From positions 52,339,762 through 52,403,761 of the forward strand of contig CM035808.1 in the NCBI GenBank assembly GCA_020466095.1: DNA of 64,000 nucleotides, read 5' to 3'. The position numbers were made by a program, and so were the translations under genes. This stretch comes from Chlorops oryzae. Lineage: Eukaryota; Arthropoda; Insecta; Diptera; Chloropidae. Numbering within the stretch: position 1 is the stretch's first letter; every line of letters starts with the position of its first letter. Shown here piece by piece: positions 53,819 to 64,000 of this stretch. The notes below the pieces were generated by a model. It made no database searches. It worked only from the letters and a program-made list of their open reading frames with translations, and was not told where the DNA came from.

Positions 53819-54467
53819 ATTAACCAACATCGTACAAAGTATGCACTCAAATAGTGAAAAGGAAATGTGCGCTCACTCGCGCCTCGCCAGGCTCCGCTTG
53901 AACGCATGAGATCGACGCCGTTGTACTTCCCAACCTGACAATCAGGCTTCCGGCCAAAAGGAACTCCAATCGGGATCCTAGACACATTTCATCACTTCAG
54001 CTCACCAATACGCATTTTATGAATCCTGGCGGAATCGACACGATCATCGGCTCCCATGTTCTGCCTACATCGTTATCTTTTGGAGTCAAAATAAATATCG
54101 GAGGCAGTTTTCTTGGACAATATTCTCTAAGCGGATGGCTTTTGAGAGGGCCCATCGCCAGCAAAACCATCGAAACGTTTACGACGCACATCTCCTCCGG
54201 AGCAATCATGAGTTACTTGACGAGTTGCTCAAATCATTCCGGGAACAAGAGGAGTTTCCCAATTATCTACCCGCTAACACAGTGGATCTCTACGGCAAAG
54301 AAGTTCATCACCAAATGACGTATCGCATCCTACAATTTGTCAATCAACAGTCGTTCCACGAGCTGCTCGTGGCCATTTCGGGGCAAGAAATTATGAATCA
54401 TGCTCCCAAGCCATTTAGACAGGAGGAGGGATTTCTGCTGTCATCAGGGGAGCGGAGGTGCCACTGA
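53725..54467 (+). pseudogene. pol: BEL/Pao protease and linker remnant
   Basis: After a frame change, LLDQGSQRTF (near 53762) resembles the BEL/Pao protease active site (usually a D-S/T-G type motif; here DQG) followed by a SEQLQQQL helix. Further on, GGIDTIIGSHVLPTSL (54028-54075) matches the protease C-terminal IGxDxL region, and GQYSLSGWLLRGPI the segment before RT. 54135-54467 in another frame has LLDELLKSFREQEEFP, the acidic linker typical before BEL RT. Several frameshifts. RT itself does not follow here. Confidence 0.6.
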
Positions 54468-55050
54468 CGTCACCTTCGCTTTCTGATACGCTCCGCGTAT
54501 CATCATCGGAGCATCACCGCTCACCGTCACTCTAGCATTCTCGTAACATCCCCCTTCCCCCCTTTTTTGTTTATTATTGACCATCTGCTCAATAATAAAC
54601 TTCAACGTCTTTTCTGCCCCAAACAAGCAACTGGCGCTGGCAGGTCCCTCTAACATTCGATATGACCCTTTTCCAGGAATTTGTGCAGGAGGTGCGCAGC
54701 CAGGAGTAGGAAATACCTATTGCGTAACGCAAGGCGGCCAGTATGTCCAATTTTCGACGTATCCGCTATGAGGGCGAGCCTTTAATCGAACCGATTTAAC
54801 GAAACCCTTTGCTCTCTCGCGTTCAACACTTCGATCTCCATCGACGACGGCGCAGTCCTTGATCGTTGTCATAAGAACGCGCTGCGCCGCTCTGCAACCG
54901 CAAACAAAAAACTCAGTCTAATTGTGAACCAAAAAAAAAAAAAAACAGAAAAAAACCCCCAAAAAAAATTATAAAAGGAAAATTTAAACTCGTGAACTAT
55001 CTAACAGAAAGAAAAAATAGTTTTAGTGAAAAAACAAAAATCAAAGAAAA
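54468..55050 (+). other. Possible LTR end, PBS and leader of a BEL-like element; A-rich tract
   Basis: An AATAAACTTC polyadenylation-like site at about 54594 is followed by TGGCGCTGGCAGG at about 54630, which could be a PBS, and a leader to 54925. Poly(A) tracts at 54931-54970. A palindrome GATACGCTCCGCGTATC lies at 54485-54501. No second LTR was found, so this is tentative. Confidence 0.3.
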
Positions 55051-55209
55051 ATGTCCACATTAAAAACTTTAATCGCGTCGCGCAACCGCCGGCAAACAAA
55101 AATTAATAAAAACCAACCGGATTTCCCTCACATCTTCATCTTCAAGAACAGGTACGTCAGCCCTCAATTGTCCCTGACACTAACAAGGGGTAATAAAAAT
55201 TTTCTCTGA
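55051..55209 (+). CDS. Short ORF (52 aa), possible start of a BEL-type Gag or an exon
   Basis: ATG after an A-rich leader, basic protein (MSTLKTLIASRNRRQ start). BEL/Pao Gag proteins often begin with a similar Leu-Lys...Leu-Ile...Arg pattern, so this may be a truncated Gag start. A splice-donor-like CAGGTACGT lies at 55149-55157. The ORF ends at TGA 55207-55209. Short and unsupported by any other copy; could be chance. Confidence 0.25.
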   Translation: MSTLKTLIASRNRRQTKINKNQPDFPHIFIFKNRYVSPQLSLTLTRGNKNFL

Positions 55210-55635
55210 TCCGAAACTGAAGGCACAGATATATCAGGATGCGGAGTTTCTTTTCGTATTTTGAGATTTTAAAGACGCTCCAAGTCGTCATCACTCCAAT
55301 CACTTTTTGTATTAGTGGCGCTTTTTGGCGATTTCAAAACCAATTTGCATTTAAAATGAGACCGTGAGGTGCGCACCACAGAAATGTTACGAGCCTCTTC
55401 AAATTGTAAGAAATGTTTTGATTGAATGCTTGGTATATGTTTCAGCCTTCCTATTGTTCATCCAACATGGCTATCTTTTCATTAGTTTCTATTTTTGCAA
55501 CATATTTAAAGAAGACGTTCTTAGAGTGACTGCGAGCTAAATCATAAAATTCTAGGACACGGTTGACGATGGCTTTTAGCATATCCTAATAACAAAATTT
55601 GTATTAAATCGCTCAAGAAGGTTAAATGACAATCA

Positions 55636-55674
55636 GTTGCACCCGCGATCTGACATCAAATTCGCGGGTGCAAC
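55636..55674. repeat. Perfect 13-bp GC-rich hairpin
   Basis: GTTGCACCCGCGA and TCGCGGGTGCAAC enclose a 13-base loop, in otherwise AT-rich sequence. Confidence 0.85.
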
Positions 55675-57137
55675 CAATTTAAGCTATCATTTATTTTATC
55701 CTGGCAATCACTTCACTCTTAAAAACGATTAATTTATGTTAAGTTTTAGTTTCTCCTTACTTTCACAAAGTTTGAGAATGTTAGCTCTTTATTTCTGTGA
55801 AAAAAGTAAACTCTTACAATTTTTGTATCGCGGGCGGGAGTGTGTTTTAGGAATCAATAATGCTCAATAAATAAAAACATTCGTACATATTTTTCAACGC
55901 GAGAAAAAATTAATTTTTCTACTTCAATTTATGTTAGTCGGTAAAATGTAACCTCAAACTGTCGGCAACGGCTGTTTTGTGGCGATTTAAAGAGGTATGA
56001 CTTGAAAGTTTTGCCAGGATTTTTGAATAGTAATATTTTCAAACGCGCCAATAAATGAAATATGGAGTTAAACTTGTTTTATAATATATTTTATGAAACT
56101 AAGAAATTTTTATATGGAGCTTATATAGAAAATTTTGAACGATGGTAGCGGCCCCTAAATGTCAATTCAAAAATTTCAAAAAAATGCAGAAATTTTTCTC
56201 GTGGTGTATATTAAAATATTTCCCTAGGAGTATATTATTCTGTTGCCCATACTTAATAAGTATGTCGAAGAAACTTTTGCAAACAAAGGTTTTTCATGCC
56301 ATTTTCGACTTATTTTCGTCATCATTGTTGGTGAAAACATCTCAAAAAGCAGAGAAACAATCACTTCAACGTCCCCGAAATTTCAAGCCATTGAAAAATT
56401 TTATATTTTCTTTAATAACTATCTTAAAATGGCCAATTTATGATGATTTTTCAAGCAAAATTTATTTTTTCTGATGCCTTAAATTATGCTAAGAATCAAA
56501 ATAAGAAAAATTCTATTTAAAGACTTTTTTGATTAGGTAGAAATTTCATTAATTTGTGGCATGCTTTAAGGCAAATTGAAGATGGGCCTTCTTTTTGAAA
56601 AGCGGAAGAAAACAATTCGGCTTCGACTTATGGTTCCCAGGGCATTTTTTCTCCAAAAAAAATATTAGAATCTTATTTCACTGGGGAAATTTTCATTTTT
56701 TTTTTTTTTTCGAACAAAACGATTCACCTTAATATACAGGAAGTCCCAAACTCAATCGACAAAACTTAATTAGGTGATAGGGGAGTCCAAACGGACAAAA
56801 AATGGTATGGAAAGGGGCGTCCAACTTGGAAGCCTAAGAAGCTAGAGGCCTGGAAAGAGTTTGTCAAAACTAGTGCGCATACTTTTAGGCGGATATGTAA
56901 AACTCAAACACTATTTCAGAAGTTCTTAAATTTCTAAGATTTTCTTTTTTCTCAAGCTGCCTAAAAGTGTGCTCAATAAATTTGATTTAAATAACTTTTC
57001 TGGGAGTCAATTTAACAAAAGAACTATTTTTAAATCATAATTTTGCATCAATTACGTAGTTTATTATAGGCAACCGTGGTATCTACTTAAAGAAAAAATC
57101 TGAAAGCTTTTGAAAACAGTGCGACATGACATGAGGC

Positions 57138-57320
57138 ACATATGACATAAGTCACAAAAAAAAAAAAAAAAATGACAAGCCCCAAAAAATAAAACCCAAA
57201 ATTTTATGACATAAGGCCCAAAAAAAAAATGTCATAAGTCCGATAAAAAAATATTACACAAAACCCAAAAATTTCATGGTGAAATTGTGCCTTATGTCAT
57301 ATGACATAAAACCCAATTTT
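57138..57320. repeat. ATGACATAA / TTATGTCAT repeat cluster
   Basis: ATGACATAA at about 57142, 57206 and 57301, and inverted forms near 57229 and 57291. CTTATGTCATATGACATAA at 57291-57309 is a palindrome. Units are separated by CCCAAAA runs. Confidence 0.6.
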
Positions 57321-58116
57321 AATTTTTTAAAATTTTTGTTTAAGGAAAACCGACAATGGTATAATAGCATATCTTATTATGATATTACGGCCTGTAGATT
57401 AGGAGCACCAGCGTAAAAACGAAAATATAGTTCTTTGCTTGTAAAACTTCAGGGGTAAATTTGCGTAAAATTACTTTGTGATTCATTTTCTTCATGTCTC
57501 AAGCGTGTAAATATGTACTCAATAACACAAATACACATTTAACAATGTTCTGGTAACCTCGGTTTGTTAAAAATTACACTGTGATAGTTTTTTTTTTCAA
57601 AAATTTAAAAAGACAAGATCGAATTTAACGGTTTCCTCCTATTTCGGGCACGAGGAATTGAACTGCATCATTAATTTTTTGAGTTATCGGTACGCCTTCA
57701 TGCAAAATTTTTTTAAATGTTTTTTTTTACCACTTTTTGGCTCTTATCTATATATAAGTTCAAGTTTGATATTCTAATATAACACAATAATGTACTCTGA
57801 GATAGGCCTAACAATTCGTCCAAAAACACTGTTATGATAAAATGCCGCATTAGGGAGCTATAACCGTTTAAAACTAAAAAAAAGCAATAATTTTTCTACA
57901 GGTTTTTTGCCTACTTTTAGGATTTAGCTTTAATATAAAATTATGAATTTACATATCAAAATAGTTAATAGCATACTTTTATGCGAAATTTTGAAATATT
58001 TAAATAATAATTTACGAATTTACCTCTTCATTTCCCTCTCTTCCGCTTATCCTACAAGAGCGAAAGCGAAGGCAAGGAGAATTACAAAATTACCTTAAAA
58101 AAATATGTATTAGGTT

Positions 58117-58187
58117 CTGGCAGGATTGAACCCGGATCTCCGGGGTGATAGTTCGATACGCTATCAACACACCACGCACAACACGCT
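58117..58187 (-). other. tRNA-like sequence 1 (pseudo-tRNA)
   Basis: Minus strand has a B-box-like GGGTTCAATCC, an anticodon-arm-like stem GATAG/CTATC with loop CGTATCGAA, and a D-arm-like part. No acceptor stem pairs, so it is not a functional tRNA gene. Confidence 0.4.
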
Positions 58188-58338
58188 TAGTCAACCTTAC
58201 AAAATCCGTGTTTCTTTTTCTAATTTTTACAAAAATTTATATATTATATACCGTTCATTTAAAATAGTCAAACAGCAAAAAGAAACGCAGAAGAAAAGTT
58301 AGAAAAGCTAGATTTTTTTTGTTTAGAATCTTGACCTA

Positions 58339-58401
58339 TGTTGGGATTTGAACCCGATGTTACAAGTTCGCGAAGCTAGTTTTCTATCCACTGAGCTACT
58401 T
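58339..58401 (-). other. tRNA-like sequence 2 (pseudo-tRNA)
   Basis: Minus strand has A-box-like TAGCTCAGTGGATAG and B-box-like GGGTTCAAATCCC at tRNA spacing, with an imperfect anticodon arm (ACTAG/CTTGT, loop CTTCGCGAA). The flanks do not pair as an acceptor stem. Confidence 0.45.
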
Positions 58402-58718
58402 ATATCAAATATTTAAAGCTTGATAATTTTTAATGAATGGTATCTAACATCTAAAAGAAATGAAAACCCCGTTTTTTTAATATAAACGATGTTCCTCCTG
58501 TTTAAATATGACGGAACCTCCATTTTGAGAAGCTCCTTTCTATCCATTTTTACCTTGTTTTTAAAGGCATTCAAAAATAAGGAAGCCAAGTTTGCGGGAC
58601 AATGACCTCTATCCAAAAAAGATACAGGATTTGCTGGAATTGTTGTACTTTAATTAGAAAGCAACAATATTACTATTGATTTATGAATTATGAATTATAT
58701 ATATAATATATATATATA

Positions 58719-59214
58719 AGTTAAAAAACCAAACACACGACGACAAATAAAAGCTGACAAGCAAAAATTCGCAAGCCTGCACTTGCCTTCTATTTCTTCA
58801 TTTCCCTTTTTTTATACTTTTGCATTTATTCATTTGCTCGCAGTGTTATTCGATTTGGAGCAACTATTGCGACACTTCGCGAGCTTGCTGTTGATTTCTA
58901 TTTACTTCTTTTTATGCTTTTGCAATTCTCCAAATGAAATAATTTCCGTTGGGTCACGTTGTGCTGAGTAGGCATCTGGCTTGGCCTTTCTGGAGTAAAA
59001 AAATTGTCGTTTTGAGTTTTGAAAAATTCTTATGTCAGTCAGAGACTCAAACCGAAATATTTAAAATCGTAAATTAGCGGATTGATGACTAAACCATAGG
59101 AAAAGACTTTTGTAACTAACGGTTTCAAAAAAAGAAAAAAAAATATATATATAAAATAAAATACGTTATTTGAATTAAAATAAACTGTCGTTTATTATTT
59201 GAAAGTAAAATAAC
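58719..59214 (+). repeat. Candidate 5' LTR of a gypsy/17.6-like element (496 bp)
   Basis: Begins AGTTAAAAAACC and ends AAAATAAC right before a PBS-like TGGCGCCCA. AGTTA starts and a ~0.5 kb length are usual in errantiviruses. No partner LTR in the window, so the start is uncertain. It would include the third tRNA-like sequence. Confidence 0.35.
59041..59100 (-). other. tRNA-like sequence 3 (degenerate)
   Basis: Minus strand GGTTTGAGTCTC resembles a B box and TATGGTTTAGTCATCAATC an A box. Weaker than the two upstream copies. Confidence 0.25.
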
Positions 59215-59232
59215 TGGCGCCCAGCGCTGCCA
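59215..59232 (+). other. PBS-like site of the gypsy/17.6-like fragment
   Basis: TGGCGCCCAGCGCTGCCA. The first nine bases match a tRNA-Lys-type PBS; the remainder does not. Confidence 0.45.
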
Positions 59233-59713
59233 GGACGTCTGTGTAAAGTTGTGCGCGTTTTTAACCAAAACTGTGTTAAATCGTTATCGAATCGGACCAA
59301 AGGATTCTTTGAACAACGCGCCGCTAAAATAAAGCCTACTTTGAAAGAAGTATGACGCCCCCAGTAGCAAATAAAGCAAAAAGGAGTCCAGTCCACGACA
59401 AGCGAGCTACTCAGAAAGGAGGCACACAGCACCTGAGATGAACCATTGCATGAAAACCTTCTTGTTAGTCATAACGTGAGTCCTGATTCAACTAGTTTAA
59501 GAAAAATGAAACATTGAAAATCTACTTGAAAATACTTTAAATCAATTGAAGAAGCGAAAAATAAATTAAAGCTTAATAATTTTGTAAGAAACATATTTAA
59601 AACTTTACTAAAAATTTATTAATTAATTTTTGTACGCTATAAAGAGATACAATCTAAACTTCATAGTAAAAGATATATTAAAGACCAGAATAGTGTAAAC
59701 TCTCGAGTACCAG

Positions 59714-60538
59714 ATGACAACTCTTATTCAGGGACATAAAATAATTCAAGAATTTTATCACGAAGTGTACCAACATCTTTCTTTGATTTTAAATAAGTTA
59801 TCCTGTATGGAAATGAGCAACGAGTCACTGACTATTATGACAAAATCATATAGGGACAAAGCGTTGGACACGTTTGTCAGAGGGCTCAGAGGAGATATAT
59901 CGCGTTAACTTAGCATCAAGGAACCTGAAGTCCTGCCTAGGGCATTGCATTTATGTTTAAAGATGCAGAACATAGACTATAGAACACAGTACGCAAACAA
60001 TAGTCAAGGGTCCATGAAAAGAAATCAGATACCACCGCCGTTACCTCCAAAAGAACTTAGGTCAGCACCAAACCCAAGAGCTCAGCAAAATCGAAGACCC
60101 ATGCCTGCCCCAAGAAGATTTTAATCGGAACTTCTTGATAATCCTCAAAAAACTTTCCAACCAAGTTTCCAAAATACCCCACAACAACGAACATTTTACC
60201 AAGAGAGACCCTTTATTCCACCGAAACCACAGCCTAAGCCGGAACCTATGGATATTGATGGCAGCATCCATACTCGGCAAATTAATTATACTAACAGACC
60301 CAATAACCAACTAAACAATTATAAAAGACCACATCACATCCAATCTCAACAAATTCACAATCCAAATAAGCAACAAAGAACCTTTAATTTGGAAACGAAA
60401 GTAGAACAAGAGCAAGAAAGTGAACAGCAAATAAATCAAGAACAAGAAGAACAACAAACTCTTGAAGAATACGTCGAGTCAATAGATAATCCCAATTTTG
60501 ATTCTACTGAGGAACTCGATATCTATTTTTTAGACTAA
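59714..60538 (+). pseudogene. gag: Gypsy/17.6-like Gag fragment (two in-frame stops)
   Basis: A single frame with TAA at 59906-59908 and TAA at 60122-60124. The first part ([40 protein letters not shown]) is the conserved capsid region of 17.6/297-type Gag. It is followed by a Pro-rich part (PPPLPPKELR, FIPPKPQPKPEPMDID) and a Gln/Glu-rich acidic end (LEEYVESIDNPNFDSTEELD). No zinc knuckle, unlike elements C and D. The N-terminal half upstream of 59714 is not recognisable in one frame. Confidence 0.8.
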
Positions 60539-60540
60539 GG

Positions 60541-60992
60541 AGCTCCTCGCTTTCAGTTTTTCAATATGAAAATAAAAGCGGGAGAGGTTTTAAATTTCTT
60601 ATTGACACGGGTTCGAACAAAAATTATGCTCAACCCAGACATATTAAAAAACCAATGATAAATGAAAAACATTCATTACTAAATCAGTCTGTGGATCAGT
60701 TAAAGTAACGCATCATTGCGAAATCGATATTTTTAAAAACAATCACTTGGCCAAATTTTTTATTTTACCTAGCCTAATTACATACGATAGAATAGTAGGT
60801 ATCGACACCCTACTCGAAAATAATGCAGTAATATTTACTCACGGAAATTTTATGAAAATCCACCCAAATATCCATATCCTACTCAAGCAATCTTTTGCCG
60901 AAAACGTGCAAAATTTAGAAATTAGAACGTCACACTTGACGAAAGAGCAAAACGATAAGTTGAAATATCTCATAAAAGAGTGCCCTAATTAA
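60541..60992 (+). pseudogene. pol: Gypsy/17.6-like protease fragment
   Basis: LIDTGSNKNYAQP (near 60600, off the downstream frame) is the protease active site. 60747-60992 has FFILPSLITYDRIVGIDTLLE, the C-terminal glycine region, and a linker (HLTKEQNDKLKYLI) typical before RT. A frameshift and TAA at about 60706 separate the halves. The element is cut near 61020, where BEL/Pao pol starts. Confidence 0.75.
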
Positions 60993-61062
60993 TTGAGGTA
61001 TATAAGTCTCTTCGAATACAAGTTGCTGCATTAATCAGGCAGGAGAAAACTAAACACTTTGG

Positions 61063-63143
61063 TTGAAAGTTTTACACTGTAAAATGACATCGATGATTTT
61101 CGGAGCTACGTGTTCGCCGTGTTGTGCTGAATTTATAAAAAACAAAAATGCAGAAGAGTTTAGACAGAAGTACCCGAAAGCAGTGAATGCCATCATTGAA
61201 CAGCATTATGTTGACGATTTGGTGGCTAGTTTCACGACGGAGCAGGAGGCTATCACTCAATGCCAACAGGTAGTCGAGATTCATTCCAATGCGGGATTTC
61301 AGCTAAGGGGTTTTGTTTCGAATAGTCAAGAGCTGCAGCTGTCAATGAACAAGGAGCAGTCGGTTTCCGGTCATTTGGTGAACATGGAATGCCGGGTACC
61401 GGTGGAAAAGGTGCTCGGCATGTACTGGAACACAGATGCGGATGTGTTTGAGTATCAAACAAAGTTTCATCGTGTACCGGAGGACGTCCTGAAGGGTATA
61501 CGTGTGCCTACCAAGCGAGAGATGCTATCCATCACAATGTCGGTTTACGATCCCTTTAGGTTTATTGCGGATTTCTTACTCTCATCAAAGGTTTTGATAC
61601 AGGAAACATGGAAATATCAATTGGAATGGGACGATCCAATGCCCGAACATAGTTATAAGAGATGGCAAACATGGTGGAATGCGTTTTCTCAGATTCAGAA
61701 CCTAAAGATACCGAGATGTTATTCGCTGAAATTGGGATCCGCGGAATGCGTCGAGCTCCATGTAATGGTCGACGCCAGCGAAATCGCCTTTGCGGCGGCG
61801 GCATATTTTCGGGTTGTACATCAAGGCTCTACAGAAGTTAGTTTTGTTCTGGGAAAGACGCGCAATGCTCCGATGAAGCTGCTTTCGGTTCCACGTCTTG
61901 AATTGCAGGCCGCGATTTTGGGTGTACGAGTTAGCAGAATTATACAAGAAAGCCAAGTCACGAAAATATCTCGTATTAATTTTTGGAGCGACTCACAAAC
62001 CGTTTTAATGTGGATTCATTCTACAAAGAGGAAGTACAAGGCATTCGTGGGCCATAAGATTGCTGAAATTTTGGATTGCAGTCAACCCTCACAGTGGCGC
62101 TGGGTGCCGACCCATTTGAATTCTGCCGATGCGGCAACCCGGCTGACCAATTCTCCTAAATTTGCAAAAGACGGAAGATGGTTGCGTGGTCCATCCTTTC
62201 TGGCGGAAGACGAATCCAAATGGCCAATTATGAGACTGAAACCACCGAACATACTGGAAGAGGAAATTGTTCCCGTTCTGCTGAATCAGGCAAGAGTTAA
62301 TTTGATCGATTTTAAAAAATTTTCTTCTTTTTTAAAGCTGAAGCGTTTGATGGGTTGGATCTTGAGAGTCATTGGAAGGCGTGATGATATTCGGGTAGAG
62401 ACATCCAGGTTCAAGGTCACAATCGCAAAGGATAAATATCGAACTAAACAAGTGGTGATTGACGACTTGAAAGCGTCGGAACTAAAAAAGGCGGCGAATG
62501 TTATTTGTCGCATTGTGCAGAGAGAGAGCTACAGTGAAGAAATTCGGCTCTTACAGATGAACAAGCCAATTCCTAAAAGCAGTCCGATTTTCAAGTTATC
62601 GCCTTACCTGGACGATGACGGTTTGTTGCGTTTGTCCGAAAGAATTGATGATGCGTTATGCTTGCCGTTTAGTGCACGTCGACCTTTGTTATTGCCGAAG
62701 GATCATGAGGTGACCAAGCTTATTTTGCGATATTATGACGAGAAGTACCATCACCAAAACTCTGCTGTAATCATGAATGAAGTACGGCAAACATACTGGA
62801 TACCACACCTAAAGGTATTATTGAAGAGAATACAACGGAAGTGTCCGGTGTGTCAGATAAGAAGGGCACAACCACCCCCCCCCCCCCCCCCCCGCCGCAA
62901 ATGGGTCAGCTCCCGCCAGATCGCTTGATACCCGTAGTGAGACCATTCACTTATACGGGAGTTGATCTGTTTGGACCTATAAATGTAACGATTGGACGCC
63001 GCCATGAGAAGAGATGGGTTGCTATTTTTACCTGTCTCTCGGTGAGAGCGATTCACTTGGAAATTGTGGAAAGTCTGTCAACGGATGCGTTTTTGTTGGG
63101 TCTACGAAATTTTGTAAACCGGCGAGGCACGCCTGTGCATATA
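61063..63143 (+). pseudogene. pol: BEL/Pao Pol: second half of RT, RNase H, integrase (one frameshift, truncated)
   Basis: The 621-codon frame 61063-62928 begins in RT palm (TSMIFGATCSPCCAEF, QHYVDDLVASF) and has the BEL connection (KVLGMYWNTDADVF, SVYDPFRFIADFLL), RNase H (VMVDASEIAFAAAAYF, LPRLELQAA-type RLELQAAILG, FWSDSQTVLMWI, WRWVPTHLNSADAATR) and integrase zinc domain (HHQNSAVIMN, CPVCQIRR). A run of about 17 C at 62875-62891 shifts the frame. The integrase core resumes (FTYTGVDLFGPI, AIFTCLSVRAIHLEI) up to 63143, before the second catalytic Asp, where a mariner TIR follows. It may belong to the same BEL element as 53159-54467, but this is unproven. Confidence 0.9.
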
Positions 63144-63170
63144 ACAGGTTGGCTGATAAGTCCCCGGTCT
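63144..63170 (+). mobile_element. Isolated mariner (irritans-type) terminal inverted repeat
   Basis: ACAGGTTGGCTGATAAGTCCCCGGTCT differs by one base from the irritans-subfamily mariner TIR as I remember it. TA precedes and follows it. No transposase follows. Confidence 0.7.
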
Positions 63171-63172
63171 TA

Positions 63173-64000
63173 AGGCTGGTCTCCAGTTCCCCAAGGAATG
63201 AAAAACTCCATATAAAAAAAAGCCAAAGAAATGCTTAAGAAATATTTCTTCAAGAAATTTTCTGCATGCAGTCCCCAGTTCGGCAAAAAAGTAGTACATA
63301 TTTTAATACGTTTTTTTGACATAAAATGTGCACGGTAGCCCAGGCTATCAGCAGAAATAATTGCAAATGAATTGTTTCTTGGAGAAATTTTGACAAGTGA
63401 GGTAGGTCAGTTGTGATTGTATAGAAATAGTGCATCCATTTTTCGGGTTTTTTCAGAAAAACATGGAGAAAAACCCCAAGAAAAATCAAAAACGGCTAAT
63501 AAATTTCTCAAACGAGAACAAACGCGAACTAATATCCCTTGTTAAGGAGAGCAGAAGAATCTGGGACGTCACCGACCGGCTTCATTCTAGGAAGGATGCA
63601 GTAGACCAAGCATGGACAGACATAAGCATGGTTCTCCAAGTACCAGGTGGGCAGATGCATTGTTTTGTGAAATGATTGTTTGAATAACAATATTAATATT
63701 ACAAATGTAAATTTAGCAAATGAATGTAAGTTGGCGTGGGTGAGCTTACGCGAAAGCTATCGCTACCATGCACGCGTTAATAGAAAAGGCAAAAGTGGTG
63801 ATGCTGGCGGAGAATCACTGGAAGAGCCAAGTTTTGATGACGACGTGGTGGATTGAGAATTTTCGGAAGAAATGTCCTTCCTACCAAATGCAGCGCAAAA
63901 GAGAAAGTAAGAAACTGTAACACACTTGTTTTCATTGAAAACTTATGATTTATTATTCATTTCTTTAATTACAGAACATTTCAATCGCATCAGAGTGAAC
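63173..64000 (+). mobile_element. Possible 5' end of a Harbinger-like transposon carrying a MADF gene
   Basis: After TTAA the sequence GGCTGGTCTCCAGTTCCCC starts abruptly and is unlike BEL. A MADF gene begins about 300 bp further on, the same spacing as in the TIR element at 26809-27110. Right end outside the window, so a host gene remains possible. Confidence 0.35.
63463..64000 (+). CDS. MADF-domain protein gene, three candidate exons (continues outside window)
   Basis: Exon 1 is 63463-63646 (donor GTGGGC), exon 2 is 63717-63907 (acceptor TTTAG, donor GTAAGA), exon 3 from 63975 (acceptor TTACAG). Exons 1 and 2 join in phase and give a MADF pattern: NFSNENKRELISLVKES, RRIWD, AWTDISMVL, then KLAWVSLRESYRYHARV, the conserved W..LR..Y end. 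A TGA at 63854-63856 lies in exon 2, after an acidic segment (EEPSFDDDVVD), so the product may stop there (about 107 aa) or the TGA may be a mutation before a BESS-like tail. MADF proteins bind DNA; this one may be host or Harbinger-encoded. The upstream Met at 63430 is an alternative start. Confidence 0.55.

Larger units (their letters stand above)
55210..58718. other. 3.5 kb AT-rich non-coding region
   Basis: No convincing gene. Only short ORFs by chance (for example 56142-56474). Contains a GC-rich hairpin (55636-55674), a block of ATGACATAA-type repeats (57138-57320) and two tRNA-like sequences (58117-58187, 58339-58401). Otherwise no recognised transposon. Confidence 0.6.

Noticed and set aside
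56142..56474. 110-codon ORF in the AT-rich region
   Set aside because: Low-complexity Phe/Lys/Ser composition, no domain and no neighbour context; expected by chance.
58117..58401. Functional tRNA genes
   Set aside because: Acceptor stems do not pair and the anticodon arms are irregular.

Overview
This window looks like pericentromeric or otherwise repeat-dense chromatin of a drosophilid fly. I infer the subgenus Drosophila (virilis/repleta radiation), from an Osvaldo/Ulysses-type element primed by tRNA-Lys, DINE-1-like Helentrons and a BEL/Pao element. I see no ordinary host gene apart from a possible MADF-domain gene at the right edge, and that one sits next to a transposon-like end. Almost all coding capacity belongs to nested, mostly broken transposable elements. 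No rRNA, functional tRNA or CRISPR was seen.

Layout. 1-3315: 3' part of an Osvaldo/Ulysses-like element (A). 3316-16377: a large errantivirus-like element (C) ending in an LTR (15369-16153) that is followed by its own PBS and leader. 16378-21239: 5' part of an Osvaldo-like element (B), inserted in that leader. The same 4-bp sequence AAAC flanks A on its right and B on its left, and the leader sequence on the two sides is continuous by homology. C with its Osvaldo insertion therefore appears to be tandemly duplicated. 21243-27110: a DNA transposon with 37-bp terminal inverted repeats (TIRs) and a MADF ORF. It contains a Helentron and a 4.5-kb inverted copy of part of element D. 27117-27957: a gag fragment of the D family. 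27962-28411 and 50477-52232: two halves of a minus-strand Gypsy element (H), split by element D. 28412-50476: complete element D (TSD GGTA, LTRs 847 bp). D itself contains a complete minus-strand mdg1/412-like element E (29432-36676, TSD ACAT, LTRs 361 bp) and two Helentron copies. 53159-54467: BEL/Pao gag-protease remnant. 54468-58718: mostly non-coding. 58719-61020: gypsy/17.6-like fragment. 61063-63143: BEL/Pao pol fragment. 63144-64000: mariner TIR remnant, then a MADF gene.

The most interesting system is the shared architecture of C and D, two diverged families of about 13-14 kb. The order is: LTR, tRNA-Ser PBS, coiled-coil Gag with five zinc knuckles, PR-RT-RNase H-integrase, a protein tyrosine phosphatase joined in frame to the end of Pol, an antisense spliced gene with its own TATA box and signal-peptide-like start, a baculovirus-F/errantivirus-type Env, and a Ulp1-like cysteine protease. 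In both families a leader splice donor lies directly after an ATG. Candidate acceptors in front of env and of the protease lie where that ATG could serve as start codon. The element would thus have virus-like structural genes plus phosphatase, SUMO-protease-like and antisense secreted-protein accessory genes.

Most ORFs carry stops or frameshifts. Several differences between near-identical copies are homopolymer-length changes, so some breaks may be sequencing errors. Broken genes are described as found and not reconstructed.
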